Assembly (NCBI RefSeq): GCF_026242055.1
Contig: NZ_JAPJDL010000014.1
Location: 1 to 64,000 of the forward strand
Direction: 5' to 3'
Length of the DNA stretch: 64,000 bases
Source of the DNA: Lentzea sp. NEAU-D7
GTDB lineage: Bacteria; Actinomycetota; Actinomycetes; Mycobacteriales; Pseudonocardiaceae
Positions 50,625-59,415 of the stretch are shown here, piece by piece. The notes below the pieces were generated by a model. That model worked only from the letters and a program-made list of their open reading frames with translations, made no database searches and was not told where the DNA came from. A program made the position numbers and the translations under genes. The stretch's first letter is position 1. Every line of letters begins with the position of its first letter.

Positions 50625-52436
50625 TCAGGCCTTCGGCTCGGCCTTGTCGGCCGCCTTCTCCGCGCCCTTGTCCTGGGGCTTGGCGTCCACACCGGCCTCC
50701 TTGCGCTGCAGCGCCGTGATGGGCGCCGGAGCAGCCGTCAGCGGGTCGTAGCCGCCGCCCGACTTCGGGAACGCGATGACCTCGCGGATCGAGTCGGCAC
50801 CCGCGAGCAGCATGCAGAGGCGGTCCCAGCCGAGCGCGATGCCGCCGTGGGGCGGGGCGCCGAACTTGAACGCGTCGAGCAGGAAGCCGAACTTCTCCTG
50901 CGCCTCCTCGGCACCGATGCCCATGACGTTGAACGCGCGCTGCTGCACGTCCGCGCGGTGGATGCGGATCGAGCCACCGCCGAGCTCGTTGCCGTTGAGG
51001 ATCACGTCGTAGGCGTAGGCCAGCGCGTTGCCCGGGTCGGACTCGAAGTTGTCGATCCACTCCGGGGTCGGCGAGGTGAACGCGTGGTGCAGAGCCGTCC
51101 AGTTGCTGCCGCCGACCGCGACGTCACCGGCCTCGAGCTTGTCGACCGACTCGAACATCGGGAAGTCGACGACCCAGCCGAACGCCCAGGCGTTCTCGTC
51201 GATCAGGCCGACGCGGTGCGCGATCTCGACGCGGGCCGCGCCCAGCAGGGCACGCGCGTCACGCGGGTCGCCCGCGCCGAAGAAGATGCAGTCGCCCGCG
51301 TTGGCGCCGACGGCCTTCGCGAGACCCTCGCGCTCGGTGTCGGTGAGGTTCTTCGCGACCGGGCCGCCCAGCGTGCCGTCCTCCTGGACCAGCACGTACG
51401 CGAGACCCTTGTGGCCGCGCTGCTTGGCGAACTCCTGCCACGCGTCGAGCGTGCGGCGCGGCTGCGAGGCGCCACCGGGCATGACGACGGCACCGACGTA
51501 CGGCGCCTGGAACACGCGGAACGTCGTGTCCTTGAAGTACTCGGTCAGGTCGGTGAGCTCGAGCTCGAAGCGCAGGTCCGGCTTGTCGGAGCCGTACTTC
51601 GCCATCGCGTCGGCGTAGGAGATGCGGCGGAACGGCACCGGGATGTCGACGCCCTTGGTCTCCTTCCAGATCGCGGCGAGCAGCTTCTCGGTCAGGCCGA
51701 TGACGTCGTCCTGCTCGACGAAGCTCATCTCGATGTCGAGCTGGGTGAACTCCGGCTGGCGGTCGGCGCGGAAGTCCTCGTCGCGGTAGCAGCGCGCGAT
51801 CTGGTAGTAGCGCTCCAGGCCACCGACCATGAGCAGCTGCTTGAACAGCTGCGGCGACTGCGGCAGCGCGTACCAGCTGCCGGGACGCAGCCGCGCCGGC
51901 ACCAGGAAGTCGCGCGCGCCCTCGGGGGTGGAGCGGGTCAGGGTCGGCGTCTCGATCTCGACGAACTTCTCGCCGTGCAGCACCTCGCGGGCGATGCGGC
52001 TGACCTCGCTGCGCAGCCGGATCGCCTGCGCGGGACCGGAGCGGCGCAGGTCCAGGTAGCGGTGCTTGAGACGGGCCTCCTCGCCGGGCTCCACGTCGCT
52101 CTCGACCTGGAACGGCAGCGGCGCGGCCTCGTTGAGGACCTCGAGGTCGCTCACGTAGACCTCGATGGCGCCGGTGGCCAGCTCGGGGTTCTCGCTGCCC
52201 TCGGGGCGCTTGCTCACCTCGCCGGTGACCTTGATGACGTACTCGCTGCGCAGCCGGTGCGCGCGCTCGGCCATCTCGCCCTCGCGGAACACGACCTGGG
52301 CGACACCGCTGGCGTCGCGGAGGTCGATGAAGATGACACCGCCGTGATCCCGCCGGCGGGCGACCCACCCGGTGAGGGTGACGGACTGCCCGGCGTGCTC
52401 GGCCCGGAGTGACCCGGCCTCGTGCGTGCGCAACAC
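50625..52436 (-). CDS. aspS: Aspartate--tRNA ligase
   Basis: A 603-residue class II aminoacyl-tRNA synthetase that charges tRNA-Asp. In actinomycetes it usually also charges tRNA-Asn ahead of GatCAB. Domains: OB-fold anticodon binding (about 1-105; [19 protein letters not shown]), class II motif 1 (about 135-165), motif 2 ([21 protein letters not shown], about 215-235), the bacterial GAD insert (about 290-420), and motif 3 ([13 protein letters not shown], about 535-550). A 25-residue Lys/Ala/Asp-rich tail follows. GTG 52436 begins [10 protein letters not shown], as in homologues. The gene stands alone with its own terminator. Confidence 0.97.
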   Translation of the reverse strand: MLRTHEAGSLRAEHAGQSVTLTGWVARRRDHGGVIFIDLRDASGVAQVVFREGEMAERAHRLRSEYVIKVTGEVSKRPEGSENPELATGAIEVYVSDLEVLNEAAPLPFQVESDVEPGEEARLKHRYLDLRRSGPAQAIRLRSEVSRIAREVLHGEKFVEIETPTLTRSTPEGARDFLVPARLRPGSWYALPQSPQLFKQLLMVGGLERYYQIARCYRDEDFRADRQPEFTQLDIEMSFVEQDDVIGLTEKLLAAIWKETKGVDIPVPFRRISYADAMAKYGSDKPDLRFELELTDLTEYFKDTTFRVFQAPYVGAVVMPGGASQPRRTLDAWQEFAKQRGHKGLAYVLVQEDGTLGGPVAKNLTDTEREGLAKAVGANAGDCIFFGAGDPRDARALLGAARVEIAHRVGLIDENAWAFGWVVDFPMFESVDKLEAGDVAVGGSNWTALHHAFTSPTPEWIDNFESDPGNALAYAYDVILNGNELGGGSIRIHRADVQQRAFNVMGIGAEEAQEKFGFLLDAFKFGAPPHGGIALGWDRLCMLLAGADSIREVIAFPKSGGGYDPLTAAPAPITALQRKEAGVDAKPQDKGAEKAADKAEPKA

Positions 52437-52502
52437 GGTGGTGGCTCCTTGTAGACGAAGTCAGCTTTGCCGTCAAGGCTAGCCGGAGCCACCGACGGAT
52501 TT

Positions 52503-52865
52503 TCAGGCAGGGCGGATGGCGGGCCGCGCCTTCGCCCACGCGGCGCGCCAGCCGGGGTCGACCTGCTCGGCGTTCTCGCCGTCGTCCGCGATCAGTTCGA
52601 TCATGTCCCGCAACCGCGCCCGCTGTTCCGGCGCGAGCGACGGCATCACCTCGACGAGGAACGGCAGCACCGCGGTGGCCGCGGGACACACGAAGCCGCC
52701 TTCCTCGCGCACGGTCCGGTCCAGGTCCGTGACGGCCTGCGCGACCACCTCGGGATCCTCGGACAGCAACGCCCTGACATGGCCCGGGGTGTCCAGCGCG
52801 GGACCGTAGGCGTGGTCGATCTCGTGCCACGCGACGTCGTCCAACCCGTGCAGCACAGGTCTCAT
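52503..52865 (-). CDS. Small HEAT-like protein, partner of the following gene
   Basis: A 120-residue helical protein: LDDVAWHEIDHAYGPALDTPGHVR then an alternation of helices with LLSEDPEVVAQAVTDL, and VCPAATAVLPFLVEVM. The pattern of short helix pairs suggests ARM/HEAT-like repeats. The ATG overlaps the stop of the 343-residue gene upstream (ATGA), and the two proteins share the phrases about helix pairs with PFL(V/L)D or PFLVEV blocks. They were probably one family or one split protein. No catalytic residues. Function unknown. Confidence 0.7.
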   Translation of the reverse strand: MRPVLHGLDDVAWHEIDHAYGPALDTPGHVRALLSEDPEVVAQAVTDLDRTVREEGGFVCPAATAVLPFLVEVMPSLAPEQRARLRDMIELIADDGENAEQVDPGWRAAWAKARPAIRPA

Positions 52866-53893
52866 CGCAGCTCCAGCAGCACCGAGGCGGCGAGCGTCGA
52901 GACCCGCTCGCCGATCGAGGTCACGGCGTGGTCGTGCACCGCCGCTTCGACGAGGCCGACGTACTGCCGGGCCCGCGCGACACCGACCAGCCAGACGGCG
53001 AAGGCCCGCAGCCGGACGTCCGGGTCGGCCGCCCACACCGGCACGAACGGCACGACGAGACCGACGTCGGTGGTGTCGCGTTCGAAGAGCCGGCGCAGGT
53101 AGTCGAGCGCCTCGGTCCGCCACGGCAGCACGTCCACCAGCGCCAGCACGAGGTCCATGCCCTCGAAGTCCTTGGGCCCCACCAGCCAGAGCACGTGCTC
53201 CAGCACCTCGTCGTAGCCCATCTCGAACGACCCGGTGGCGAGGAACAGCTCCAGGTCGCCGGTCAGCCCGCGCAGGATCACGTCGGCGTCCGGCCTGGTC
53301 GCCGCGGACACCAGCAGCAGCGCCTGCGGTTCGCCGTCCGGCACGTCCAGCTCCCGCAGCCACGAGACCGCGGCCTCGTCACCCCGCCCGGCGAACTCCG
53401 TCGCGACGAGCACGAGGCACAGCCGCGTGGCCGGATCAGTCTCCTCGTCCCACCGCCGCGCCAGGGCGGGCAGCACCGGCGCGCTGTCCCCGCGGCCTTT
53501 GCCGAGCAGGAACAGCACGCCCCGCCGCACCGCCGCGGAACCGTGGTCGAGCAGGGCGAGCATGGCGGGTTTCGAGGCCTCCCACGCCGGTGGCCAGCTC
53601 GGGTGGACACCGTCCGCCCCGCTGCCCCCGGCGACGGCGATCGCGCCGCAGAGGTTCTCGAGGAGCCATTCGCGGCTGGGGGTGTTGTCGTGGGCGACCA
53701 GGTCCAGCAGGAACGGCCACGCCGCCGCGGTCGCCTCGCTGACCTCGGAGGGGTCGCCGCTCAGGTGCCGCACCAGTTCCTCGTGCGGTTCGACGGAGGT
53801 CCGCGCCTGCCGCAGCAACCTGGGGAGGTCGTCGGCGTACCCGTCGTGACCGCGCAACCGGTACCAGTCGATGCCCTTCAGACCCTCCACCAT
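52862..53893 (-). CDS. HEAT-repeat-like protein
   Basis: A 343-residue helical protein made of repeated helix pairs: EVSEATAAAWPFLLDLVAHD, SKPAMLALLDHGSAAVRRG, PVLPALARRW, and later PDVRLRAFAVWLVGVARA. This is the pattern of HEAT or ARM repeats, used for protein or nucleic-acid binding. The opening WYRLRGHDGYADDLPRLL is similar in type to the first residues of the coupled small gene. No enzyme motif is visible. The gene begins an operon of two. A terminator (53911-53939) separates it from the S8 protease upstream on the same strand. Confidence 0.75.
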   Translation of the reverse strand: MVEGLKGIDWYRLRGHDGYADDLPRLLRQARTSVEPHEELVRHLSGDPSEVSEATAAAWPFLLDLVAHDNTPSREWLLENLCGAIAVAGGSGADGVHPSWPPAWEASKPAMLALLDHGSAAVRRGVLFLLGKGRGDSAPVLPALARRWDEETDPATRLCLVLVATEFAGRGDEAAVSWLRELDVPDGEPQALLLVSAATRPDADVILRGLTGDLELFLATGSFEMGYDEVLEHVLWLVGPKDFEGMDLVLALVDVLPWRTEALDYLRRLFERDTTDVGLVVPFVPVWAADPDVRLRAFAVWLVGVARARQYVGLVEAAVHDHAVTSIGERVSTLAASVLLELR

Positions 53894-53910
53894 GGATCCA
53901 ACAATAGGAA

Positions 53911-53939
53911 AAGGCCGCGACCGGGAGGGTCGCGGCCTT
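53911..53939 (-). terminator. Intrinsic terminator of the first S8 protease gene
   Basis: A 12-bp perfect stem (AAGGCCGCGACC and complement, loop GGGAG). On the minus strand it is followed by TTCC and lies 17 bases after the protease stop at 53956. Confidence 0.9.
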
Positions 53940-53955
53940 CTCAGGAGGAGCTAGC

Positions 53956-55134
53956 TCACGCGGTCGGCGCGAGGTACAGCAGGCGGTTCGGCGAACCGGT
54001 TCCCGGGTTCGTCACCTTCGACGGCGTCGACTGCCCGATCAGGTACGAGGCGACCTGGGCCGGCGTGGCCGACGAGTTCGTCGAGAGGTAGCGGGCGGCG
54101 GCACCCGCGACGTGCGGGGTGGCCATCGACGTGCCCGAGATGGTGCTGGTGGCGCTGTCGGAGGTGTGCCAGGACGACGTGATGTCGCGGCCGGGGGCGA
54201 AGATGTCGAGCACCGAGCCGTAGTTCGAGAACGACGAGCGGGCGTCGGTGCGGTCGGTGGAGCCGACCGTGATCGCCTCGGTCACGCGGGCCGGCGAGAA
54301 GCCGGACGCGTTGGCGTTGGAGTTGCCCGCGGCCACGGCGAACGTGACGCCCTTGGCGACGGCGTTGCGGACGGCCGTGTCGAGCGTGGCGTTGGCGCCG
54401 CCGCCCAGCGACAGGTTGGCGACGGCCGGCTTGACGGCGTTGGCGCCCACCCAGTCGATGCCGGCCGCGACGCCCGCGAGGGTGCCGGAGCCGTTGTTGT
54501 CGAGCACGCGGACGGCGACGATCCTCGCGGCCTTCGCGACGCCGTACTGCGCGCCCGCGATGGTGCCGGCGACGTGCGTGCCGTGGCCGTTGCCGTCCTG
54601 CGCGACGGCGTCGTTGTCCACGAAGTCACGGCCGTTGGTCGCGCGGCCGCCGAACGTCGAGTGGCTGATGCGGACACCGGTGTCGATGACGTAGGCCGTC
54701 ACGCCGGAACCGGTCGAGGTGTAGCTGTAGGAGCTGTTGAGCGGCAGGTTGCGCTGGTCGATGCGGTCGAGACCCCACGACGGCGGGTTCGTCTGCGTCG
54801 CCTGCGTGCGGACGACCTGGTCGGCCTCCACGAAGTCCACCGACGGGTCGGCGGCCAGGCGCTTGGCCTGCTTCTCGGTCAGCTTCACGTTGAAGCCGCC
54901 GAAGGTCTTGTACTCGCGCTCGACGGTGCCGCCGAAGCGGGAAGCGAGGGCGTGCCCGTTCGCCTTGCCTTCCTTCAGCTTCACGATGAAGCTGCCGGCG
55001 ATCTTCTCCGGAGCGTTGAGCGACAGCACCTCGCCCTCGGCGGCGGAGGCGTTGGGAACCATCAGAACCGACATGGCGAGAGTCGCCGCGCCGGCACCGG
55101 CCAGGAACCGGATCTTTCGCGTCATGATGTGCAT
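53956..55134 (-). CDS. Secreted S8 (proteinase K-like) serine protease, copy 1
   Basis: A 392-residue exported protease. Signal peptide at residues 1-31, I9 inhibitor-type propeptide at about 45-110 (FIVKLKEGKANGHALASRFG, FVEADQVVRTQ), mature S8 domain from about 115. Catalytic residues: Asp151 (VIDTGV), His184 (NGHGTHVAG), Ser336 (SGTSMATPHVAG); the oxyanion Asn is Asn271 in VAAGNSNANA. It is complete and should be active. It would degrade proteins outside the cell. ATG 55134 or 55125 can start it. It is one of three tandem paralogues on the minus strand. Confidence 0.93.
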   Translation of the reverse strand: MHIMTRKIRFLAGAGAATLAMSVLMVPNASAAEGEVLSLNAPEKIAGSFIVKLKEGKANGHALASRFGGTVEREYKTFGGFNVKLTEKQAKRLAADPSVDFVEADQVVRTQATQTNPPSWGLDRIDQRNLPLNSSYSYTSTGSGVTAYVIDTGVRISHSTFGGRATNGRDFVDNDAVAQDGNGHGTHVAGTIAGAQYGVAKAARIVAVRVLDNNGSGTLAGVAAGIDWVGANAVKPAVANLSLGGGANATLDTAVRNAVAKGVTFAVAAGNSNANASGFSPARVTEAITVGSTDRTDARSSFSNYGSVLDIFAPGRDITSSWHTSDSATSTISGTSMATPHVAGAAARYLSTNSSATPAQVASYLIGQSTPSKVTNPGTGSPNRLLYLAPTA

Positions 55135-55244
55135 TCCGTTCTTTGCAGGGGAACGAAGCGCTTTCGACGTTATGGAGAGATCCGGTTCCTGCCAAGGGTG
55201 TCTTACGGATTAAGACGCGCTTGTATTGCCGGACAATTCACCTT

Positions 55245-56318
55245 TCACAGGGATGGCGGCCAGTGGAGGATACGAGTGACGGGTGGTGTCCCCGGAGTGC
55301 CCGTGGTAACCAGCGCGCGCTCGACCTGCGCGGGTGTGGCGGCGCGGTTGCGTTCCAGGAACCGGGCCGCGACACCGGCCGCGTGCGGTGCGGCCATGGA
55401 GGAACCGCTCAGCGTGTTGGTCGCCGTGTCGGAGGTGTTCCAGGCAGAGGGAATGCTCACCCCCGGCGCCCAGATGTCCACCAGGGGGCCGTAGTTCGAC
55501 GACGAGGACTTGGTGTCGTTCTGCGTCAGCGCGCCCACGCAGATCGCGGCCGAGACCCGTTGCGGCGACGAGTTCCCGGGGTCGGTGTTGCTGCCGCCCG
55601 CCGCGACCGTGTACGAGATCCCGGAGTCGATGGACTTCTTCACCGCGGTGTCGAGCGCCGCGGAAGCGCTGCCGCCCAACGACATGTTCGCCACCGCGGG
55701 TTTCACGGCGTTGCGCGTCACCCAGTCGACGCCCGCGATGACGCCGGAGATCGTGCCCGACCCCGAACCGTTCAGCACGCGCACGCCCCACACCGTCGCC
55801 TGCTTCGCGATGCCGTGGGTCGTGCCCGCCGCGATGCCTGCGACGTGCGTGCCGTGGCCGTTGTCGTCCTGCGCCACCGCGTCGTTGTCGACGGTGTCCC
55901 AGCCGTTGCGCGCGCGGCCGCCGAAGTCCGCGTGCGTCACGCGGAGCCCGGTGTCGATCACGTAGATGTTCACGCCACGTCCGGTGGTCGTGTACTCGTA
56001 GCGCTGGTCGAGCGGCAACGCGCGCTGGTCGACGCGGTCTAGGCCCCACGGCGGGTTGAGCTGGACGCTGTTGGCGTGCACGATCCCGTCACGCTCCACA
56101 GAGGACACGTTCGGGTCGGCCTTCAGCTTCTTCAGCTGCGCCGCCGTCAGCCGGGCGCTGAACCCGGTGAAGACGCTCGAATAGGTGTGCTCGACGGTAC
56201 CGCTGAACGACGAGACCGAGCCGTCCTTCAGCACGACGATGTAGGACGACGTGGCCGCGGACGCCGGGGCGACCACGACCGTTGCCGCGAGGGCGGCGAC
56301 TGCCAGCAGGGCTCTCAC
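55245..56318 (-). CDS. Secreted S8 serine protease, copy 2, with altered oxyanion hole
   Basis: A 357-residue exported protease, shorter than its neighbours because the propeptide is trimmed. Signal peptide at 1-21, I9 propeptide about 24-82. Catalytic residues: Asp122 ([10 protein letters not shown]), His155 (NGHGTHVAG), Ser307 ([12 protein letters not shown]). The oxyanion-hole Asn is replaced: this copy has VAAGGSNTD (Gly242) where copies 1 and 3 have VAAGNSN. That loss usually lowers catalysis strongly, so this may be a weak or specialised enzyme. GTG 56318 has AAGGAA upstream. Confidence 0.88.
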   Translation of the reverse strand: MRALLAVAALAATVVVAPASAATSSYIVVLKDGSVSSFSGTVEHTYSSVFTGFSARLTAAQLKKLKADPNVSSVERDGIVHANSVQLNPPWGLDRVDQRALPLDQRYEYTTTGRGVNIYVIDTGLRVTHADFGGRARNGWDTVDNDAVAQDDNGHGTHVAGIAAGTTHGIAKQATVWGVRVLNGSGSGTISGVIAGVDWVTRNAVKPAVANMSLGGSASAALDTAVKKSIDSGISYTVAAGGSNTDPGNSSPQRVSAAICVGALTQNDTKSSSSNYGPLVDIWAPGVSIPSAWNTSDTATNTLSGSSMAAPHAAGVAARFLERNRAATPAQVERALVTTGTPGTPPVTRILHWPPSL

Positions 56319-56347
56319 GGGCAGGTTCCTTTCTCTTGCAGGGAAAA

Positions 56348-56376
56348 CGGCCCCGGCTCGCGAGGAGCCGGGGCCG
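56348..56376 (-). terminator. Intrinsic terminator of the third S8 protease gene
   Basis: A 12-bp perfect stem (CGGCCCCGGCTC and complement, loop GCGAG). On the minus strand it is followed by TTTT. It lies between S8 copies 3 and 2, so each protease has its own transcript end. Confidence 0.93.
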
Positions 56377-56412
56377 CACATCTCGGTGCCGTGTCACATC
56401 TCAGGGCCGTGT

Positions 56413-57573
56413 TCAGCTGGTCGGGGCCCAGTGGAGGAGCCTCGTGGTCGTGTTCGCGCCGGGGTTGGTGACCTTGCCGTTGGTGGCGTTGGTCGTGATC
56501 GCGGTCGCCACCTGGGCGGGCGTGACGTTGAAGTTGCCCTGCAGGTACCGGGCCACCACGCCGGCGACGTGCGGCGCCGCCATCGAGGTGCCGGAGATGG
56601 TGTTGGTGGCCGTGTCACTGGTGTTCCACGTGGACGTGATGCCACCACCGGGCGCGAAGACGTCCACCACGGGGCCGTAGTTGGAGAAGGAGGAGCGGGC
56701 GTCGGTGCGCTCGGTGGAGCCCACGGTCAGCGCCGCCGCCACGCGCGCGGGCGAGGTGTTCGCCGCGTTCGTGTTGGAGTTGCCCGCCGCGACGGCGAAC
56801 GTCACGCCGCGCGTGATCGCGCCGGACACGGCGTTGTCGAGCGAGGTGTTGGCGCCGCCGCCCAGGGACATGTTGGCGACGGCGGGCTTGACGTGGTTCG
56901 ACGCCACCCAGTTCACGCCGGCGACGACACCGGCGATGGTGCCGGAGCCGGAGTTGTTCAGCACGCGGACGCCGATGATGTTCGCCTGCTTGGCGACGCC
57001 GTGCAGCGTGCCCGCGACGGTGCCGGCGACGTGCGTGCCGTGGCCGTTGCCGTCCTGCGCGACGGCGTCGTTGTCCACGAAGTCGTAGCCGTTCTTCGCC
57101 CGGCCGCCGAAGTCGCGGTGCGTGATGCGGACACCGGTGTCGATGATGTAGGCGTTCACGCCGGAACCGGTGCTGTTGTAGGTGTAGCGCTGGTCGAGCG
57201 GCAGGTTGCGCTGGTCGATCCGGTCGAGCCCCCACGACGGCGGGTTCGTCTGCGTCGCCTGGATGCTGACGACCTGGTCGCGTTCGACGTACTCGACCGA
57301 GGGGTCAGCGGCCAGTCTGCGCGCCTGCGCGTCGCTCATCTTGATGGAGAAGCCCTGGAAGACTGTGTCGTAGACGTGCCCGACCTGACCGCCGAACCGG
57401 GAGCCGAGAGCCTGCGCGCTCGCGGTGACCGCGTTGTCCTTCAGCTTGACGATGAAGCTGCCGGCGATGTTCTCACCGGGCGAGACGCGGATCTCGCCCA
57501 CGGCGGCGGTCGCCGGTGCCGCGAACGCGGCGATCATGACCACCGAGCCCAGCAGAGTTGCAGTCTTGCGCAT
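56413..57573 (-). CDS. Secreted S8 (proteinase K-like) serine protease, copy 3
   Basis: A 386-residue exported protease closely similar to copy 1. Signal peptide at 1-24, I9 propeptide at about 38-105 (SFIVKLKDNAVTASAQALGS). Catalytic residues: Asp145 (IIDTGVRITH), His178 (NGHGTHVAG), Ser330 (SGTSMAAPHVAG), oxyanion Asn265 (VAAGNSNTNA). It shares the phrase NPPSWGLDRIDQRNLPL with copy 1, so they are recent duplicates. ATG 57573 with AGGA upstream is used. A 180-base divergent gap separates it from an HTH protein, which may control it. Confidence 0.93.
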   Translation of the reverse strand: MRKTATLLGSVVMIAAFAAPATAAVGEIRVSPGENIAGSFIVKLKDNAVTASAQALGSRFGGQVGHVYDTVFQGFSIKMSDAQARRLAADPSVEYVERDQVVSIQATQTNPPSWGLDRIDQRNLPLDQRYTYNSTGSGVNAYIIDTGVRITHRDFGGRAKNGYDFVDNDAVAQDGNGHGTHVAGTVAGTLHGVAKQANIIGVRVLNNSGSGTIAGVVAGVNWVASNHVKPAVANMSLGGGANTSLDNAVSGAITRGVTFAVAAGNSNTNAANTSPARVAAALTVGSTERTDARSSFSNYGPVVDVFAPGGGITSTWNTSDTATNTISGTSMAAPHVAGVVARYLQGNFNVTPAQVATAITTNATNGKVTNPGANTTTRLLHWAPTS

Positions 57574-57732
57574 TGTGCAGTCCTGTTCGTCGCAGGGATG
57601 CTCAGGAACCTGACCGGGGCTATTGGCGGCGTAATAGTCCCGAGATCTGAACCTGCCGAGTTTCGAACCGGGACAAAACCGCCGATCGGCTGTACCGCGT
57701 TCCCTTTGCTGCCGATAGCCTTCCGAACTTGA

Positions 57733-57747
57733 CTCCGTGAAACGGAG
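57733..57747 (+). promoter_or_regulatory. Small hairpin overlapping the ribosome site of the HTH gene
   Basis: CTCCGT (57733-57738) and ACGGAG (57742-57747) form a stem with a 3-base loop. The right arm includes the start of the Shine-Dalgarno ACGGAGGAG that serves ATG 57754, so translation could be held down by this fold. Confidence 0.45.
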
Positions 57748-57753
57748 GAGTGG

Positions 57754-58659
57754 ATGCTCACGATTTACCCACCGCGCGAGGAGCTCGCCGACCTTCTGGT
57801 GACGGGTCCGTTCGCGGACGCGCTGCGGGTCGCGATCCAGGTGCGGGGACTGAGTCTGGAACGGCTGCAGCACCGCCTGAAGCTGCGGGGAGCGCCGATC
57901 AGCGTGACGGCGCTGAGCTACTGGCAGTCGGGCCGCCGCAGACCCGAGCGTCCCGAGTCGCTGATGGCGCTGGCACACCTGGAGGACGTGCTCGGGCTGC
58001 CGTCCACCGCGCTGAGCCGTCTGCTGGGGCCGCCGCGGCCGCGTGGCCGTTCGCGCAGGCGGGAGAAGTCGGCTCGGGCGGCGTGGGACGGTTCCGGGCT
58101 GGTGGTGACCGCCCAGCACGACCGGGTCGACGTCGCGCCCTGCGGCGGGGTGCGCGGTGTCCGCTCACGCCAGGTCATGCGGGCGAGCAGCGCCGATGTG
58201 GACCGCTGGATCCTGTGCCACGAAACGGGTTCCGCGCAGCCCGCGCTCACGGCCGTCCGTTCCTGCCGGGTCGGCCGCATCGCCAGGGAACGCACGAACG
58301 GCGTGCTCGTCGCGGAGATGTTGTTCGACGAACCGATCTCCACCGGCGAGTCGATCGCGATCGAGTACGAATTGATCTATCCGCACCCGACGGTCGAGCA
58401 CACGCATTTCCGGAGGTTCGGCGAACGCGTGCACGACTACGTGCTGGAGATCAAATTCGCGGCCGAGTCCCCGCCCGCCTCCTGCGAACAATTCTCGTCC
58501 GGCCCGGCCGGAACGGAAATGCCCGGCGGCACCCGGCCCGCGCCCGTGGACGACGAGGGCTGCGCGCACGCCGCCGCGCTCGACTTCGGTCCCGGTCTCT
58601 ACGGAATGCGCTGGACCGTCGCCGCGAACGCCCCGGGGTCGTCCACCCAGGGGAAGTGA
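57754..58659 (+). CDS. HTH-domain protein of unknown function
   Basis: A 301-residue protein. Residues 15-95 form a helix-turn-helix-like domain (LSLERLQHRLKLRGAPISVTALSYWQSGRRRP) similar to XRE/Cro types with an added linker of basic residues (PRPRGRSRRREKS). The C-terminal two-thirds has no family I recognise; it holds GRIARERTNGVLVAEMLFDEPI and two or three Cys. It could bind DNA and sense a ligand. It is divergent from S8 protease copy 3 across 180 bases, so it may regulate the proteases. The last 61 bases overlap the convergent alpha/beta-hydrolase gene. Confidence 0.65.
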   Translation: MLTIYPPREELADLLVTGPFADALRVAIQVRGLSLERLQHRLKLRGAPISVTALSYWQSGRRRPERPESLMALAHLEDVLGLPSTALSRLLGPPRPRGRSRRREKSARAAWDGSGLVVTAQHDRVDVAPCGGVRGVRSRQVMRASSADVDRWILCHETGSAQPALTAVRSCRVGRIARERTNGVLVAEMLFDEPISTGESIAIEYELIYPHPTVEHTHFRRFGERVHDYVLEIKFAAESPPASCEQFSSGPAGTEMPGGTRPAPVDDEGCAHAAALDFGPGLYGMRWTVAANAPGSSTQGK

Positions 58660-59402
58660 CCGGCACCGGGCTGCACGACGAGCCGCGCGTGCGGGAACAG
58701 GTCCGCGTACTCCCGCGCGCGACTCGGCGGCAGTGACACGTCGAGTTCACCGGTGACCAGAAGCGTTGGCACGTCGAGTTTCGCGAGCTTCTCGCGGACC
58801 TCCCGCGGATCGAACGCACCCTCGGCGTAGTACTCCATCGCGGCCTCGGGATGGCGCGGGTGGTCGTCCAGCGCACGCGCGGCGTCGTCCCAGCGGCCGT
58901 GGAGGAACGGGGCGATCTTCGCGAACGCCTCGGGCGTCGCGGTGCCCGCCCAGATCTCCTCGAACCCCTGGACGGCCTCGGCGTACCAGGGTTCGCCGCT
59001 GCGCCGCAGGGCGACCTCCCTGCGGTCCTCGTCGGTGACGGCGATGCCCACCACGAACGGGCTGGGCGCGACGAGGACGAGCTCCGCGACCCGCTGCGGG
59101 AACCGGAGGGCGTAGAGGATCGCGAGAGCGGCTCCCGCCGAGTGCCCGAGCAGCCTGATCCGGTCGAGACCGAGGTGCCGGCGGAGCGCTTCCACGTCGT
59201 GGACCTGACGGTCGACGCGGTGGTGGTCCGCCTTCTCCGACTCGCCCGTACCGCGCAGGTCCAGCCTGACCGCGTCGTCCAGCGGCAGCCCGCCCAGGTA
59301 CGACGAGTCCTGCATCGGCCCGCCCGGCAGGCAGATCAGCGGGTCCCCGGCCTCACCGTGGTAGGCGAGGCCGAGCCCGTCCGCGTTCGTGAAAGTCCCC
59401 AT
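58599..59402 (-). CDS. Alpha/beta-fold hydrolase
   Basis: A 267-residue hydrolase with the oxyanion block CLPGGPMQDSSYLGG (about residues 24-38), the nucleophile elbow GHSAGA (Ser88) and LRGTGESE. The acid is likely in LVTGELDVSLPPSR, and His is in QPGAGHFPWVDDP. It resembles proline-iminopeptidase or haloalkane-dehalogenase-like enzymes. It lies 13 bases downstream of the acyl-CoA dehydrogenase stop on the same strand, so it may be the last gene of the carboxylase operon. Its 3' end overlaps the HTH gene by 61 bases. Confidence 0.85.
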   Translation of the reverse strand: MGTFTNADGLGLAYHGEAGDPLICLPGGPMQDSSYLGGLPLDDAVRLDLRGTGESEKADHHRVDRQVHDVEALRRHLGLDRIRLLGHSAGAALAILYALRFPQRVAELVLVAPSPFVVGIAVTDEDRREVALRRSGEPWYAEAVQGFEEIWAGTATPEAFAKIAPFLHGRWDDAARALDDHPRHPEAAMEYYAEGAFDPREVREKLAKLDVPTLLVTGELDVSLPPSRAREYADLFPHARLVVQPGAGHFPWVDDPGAFAATVQRIP

Positions 59403-59415
59403 GTCCCGCAGTGTG

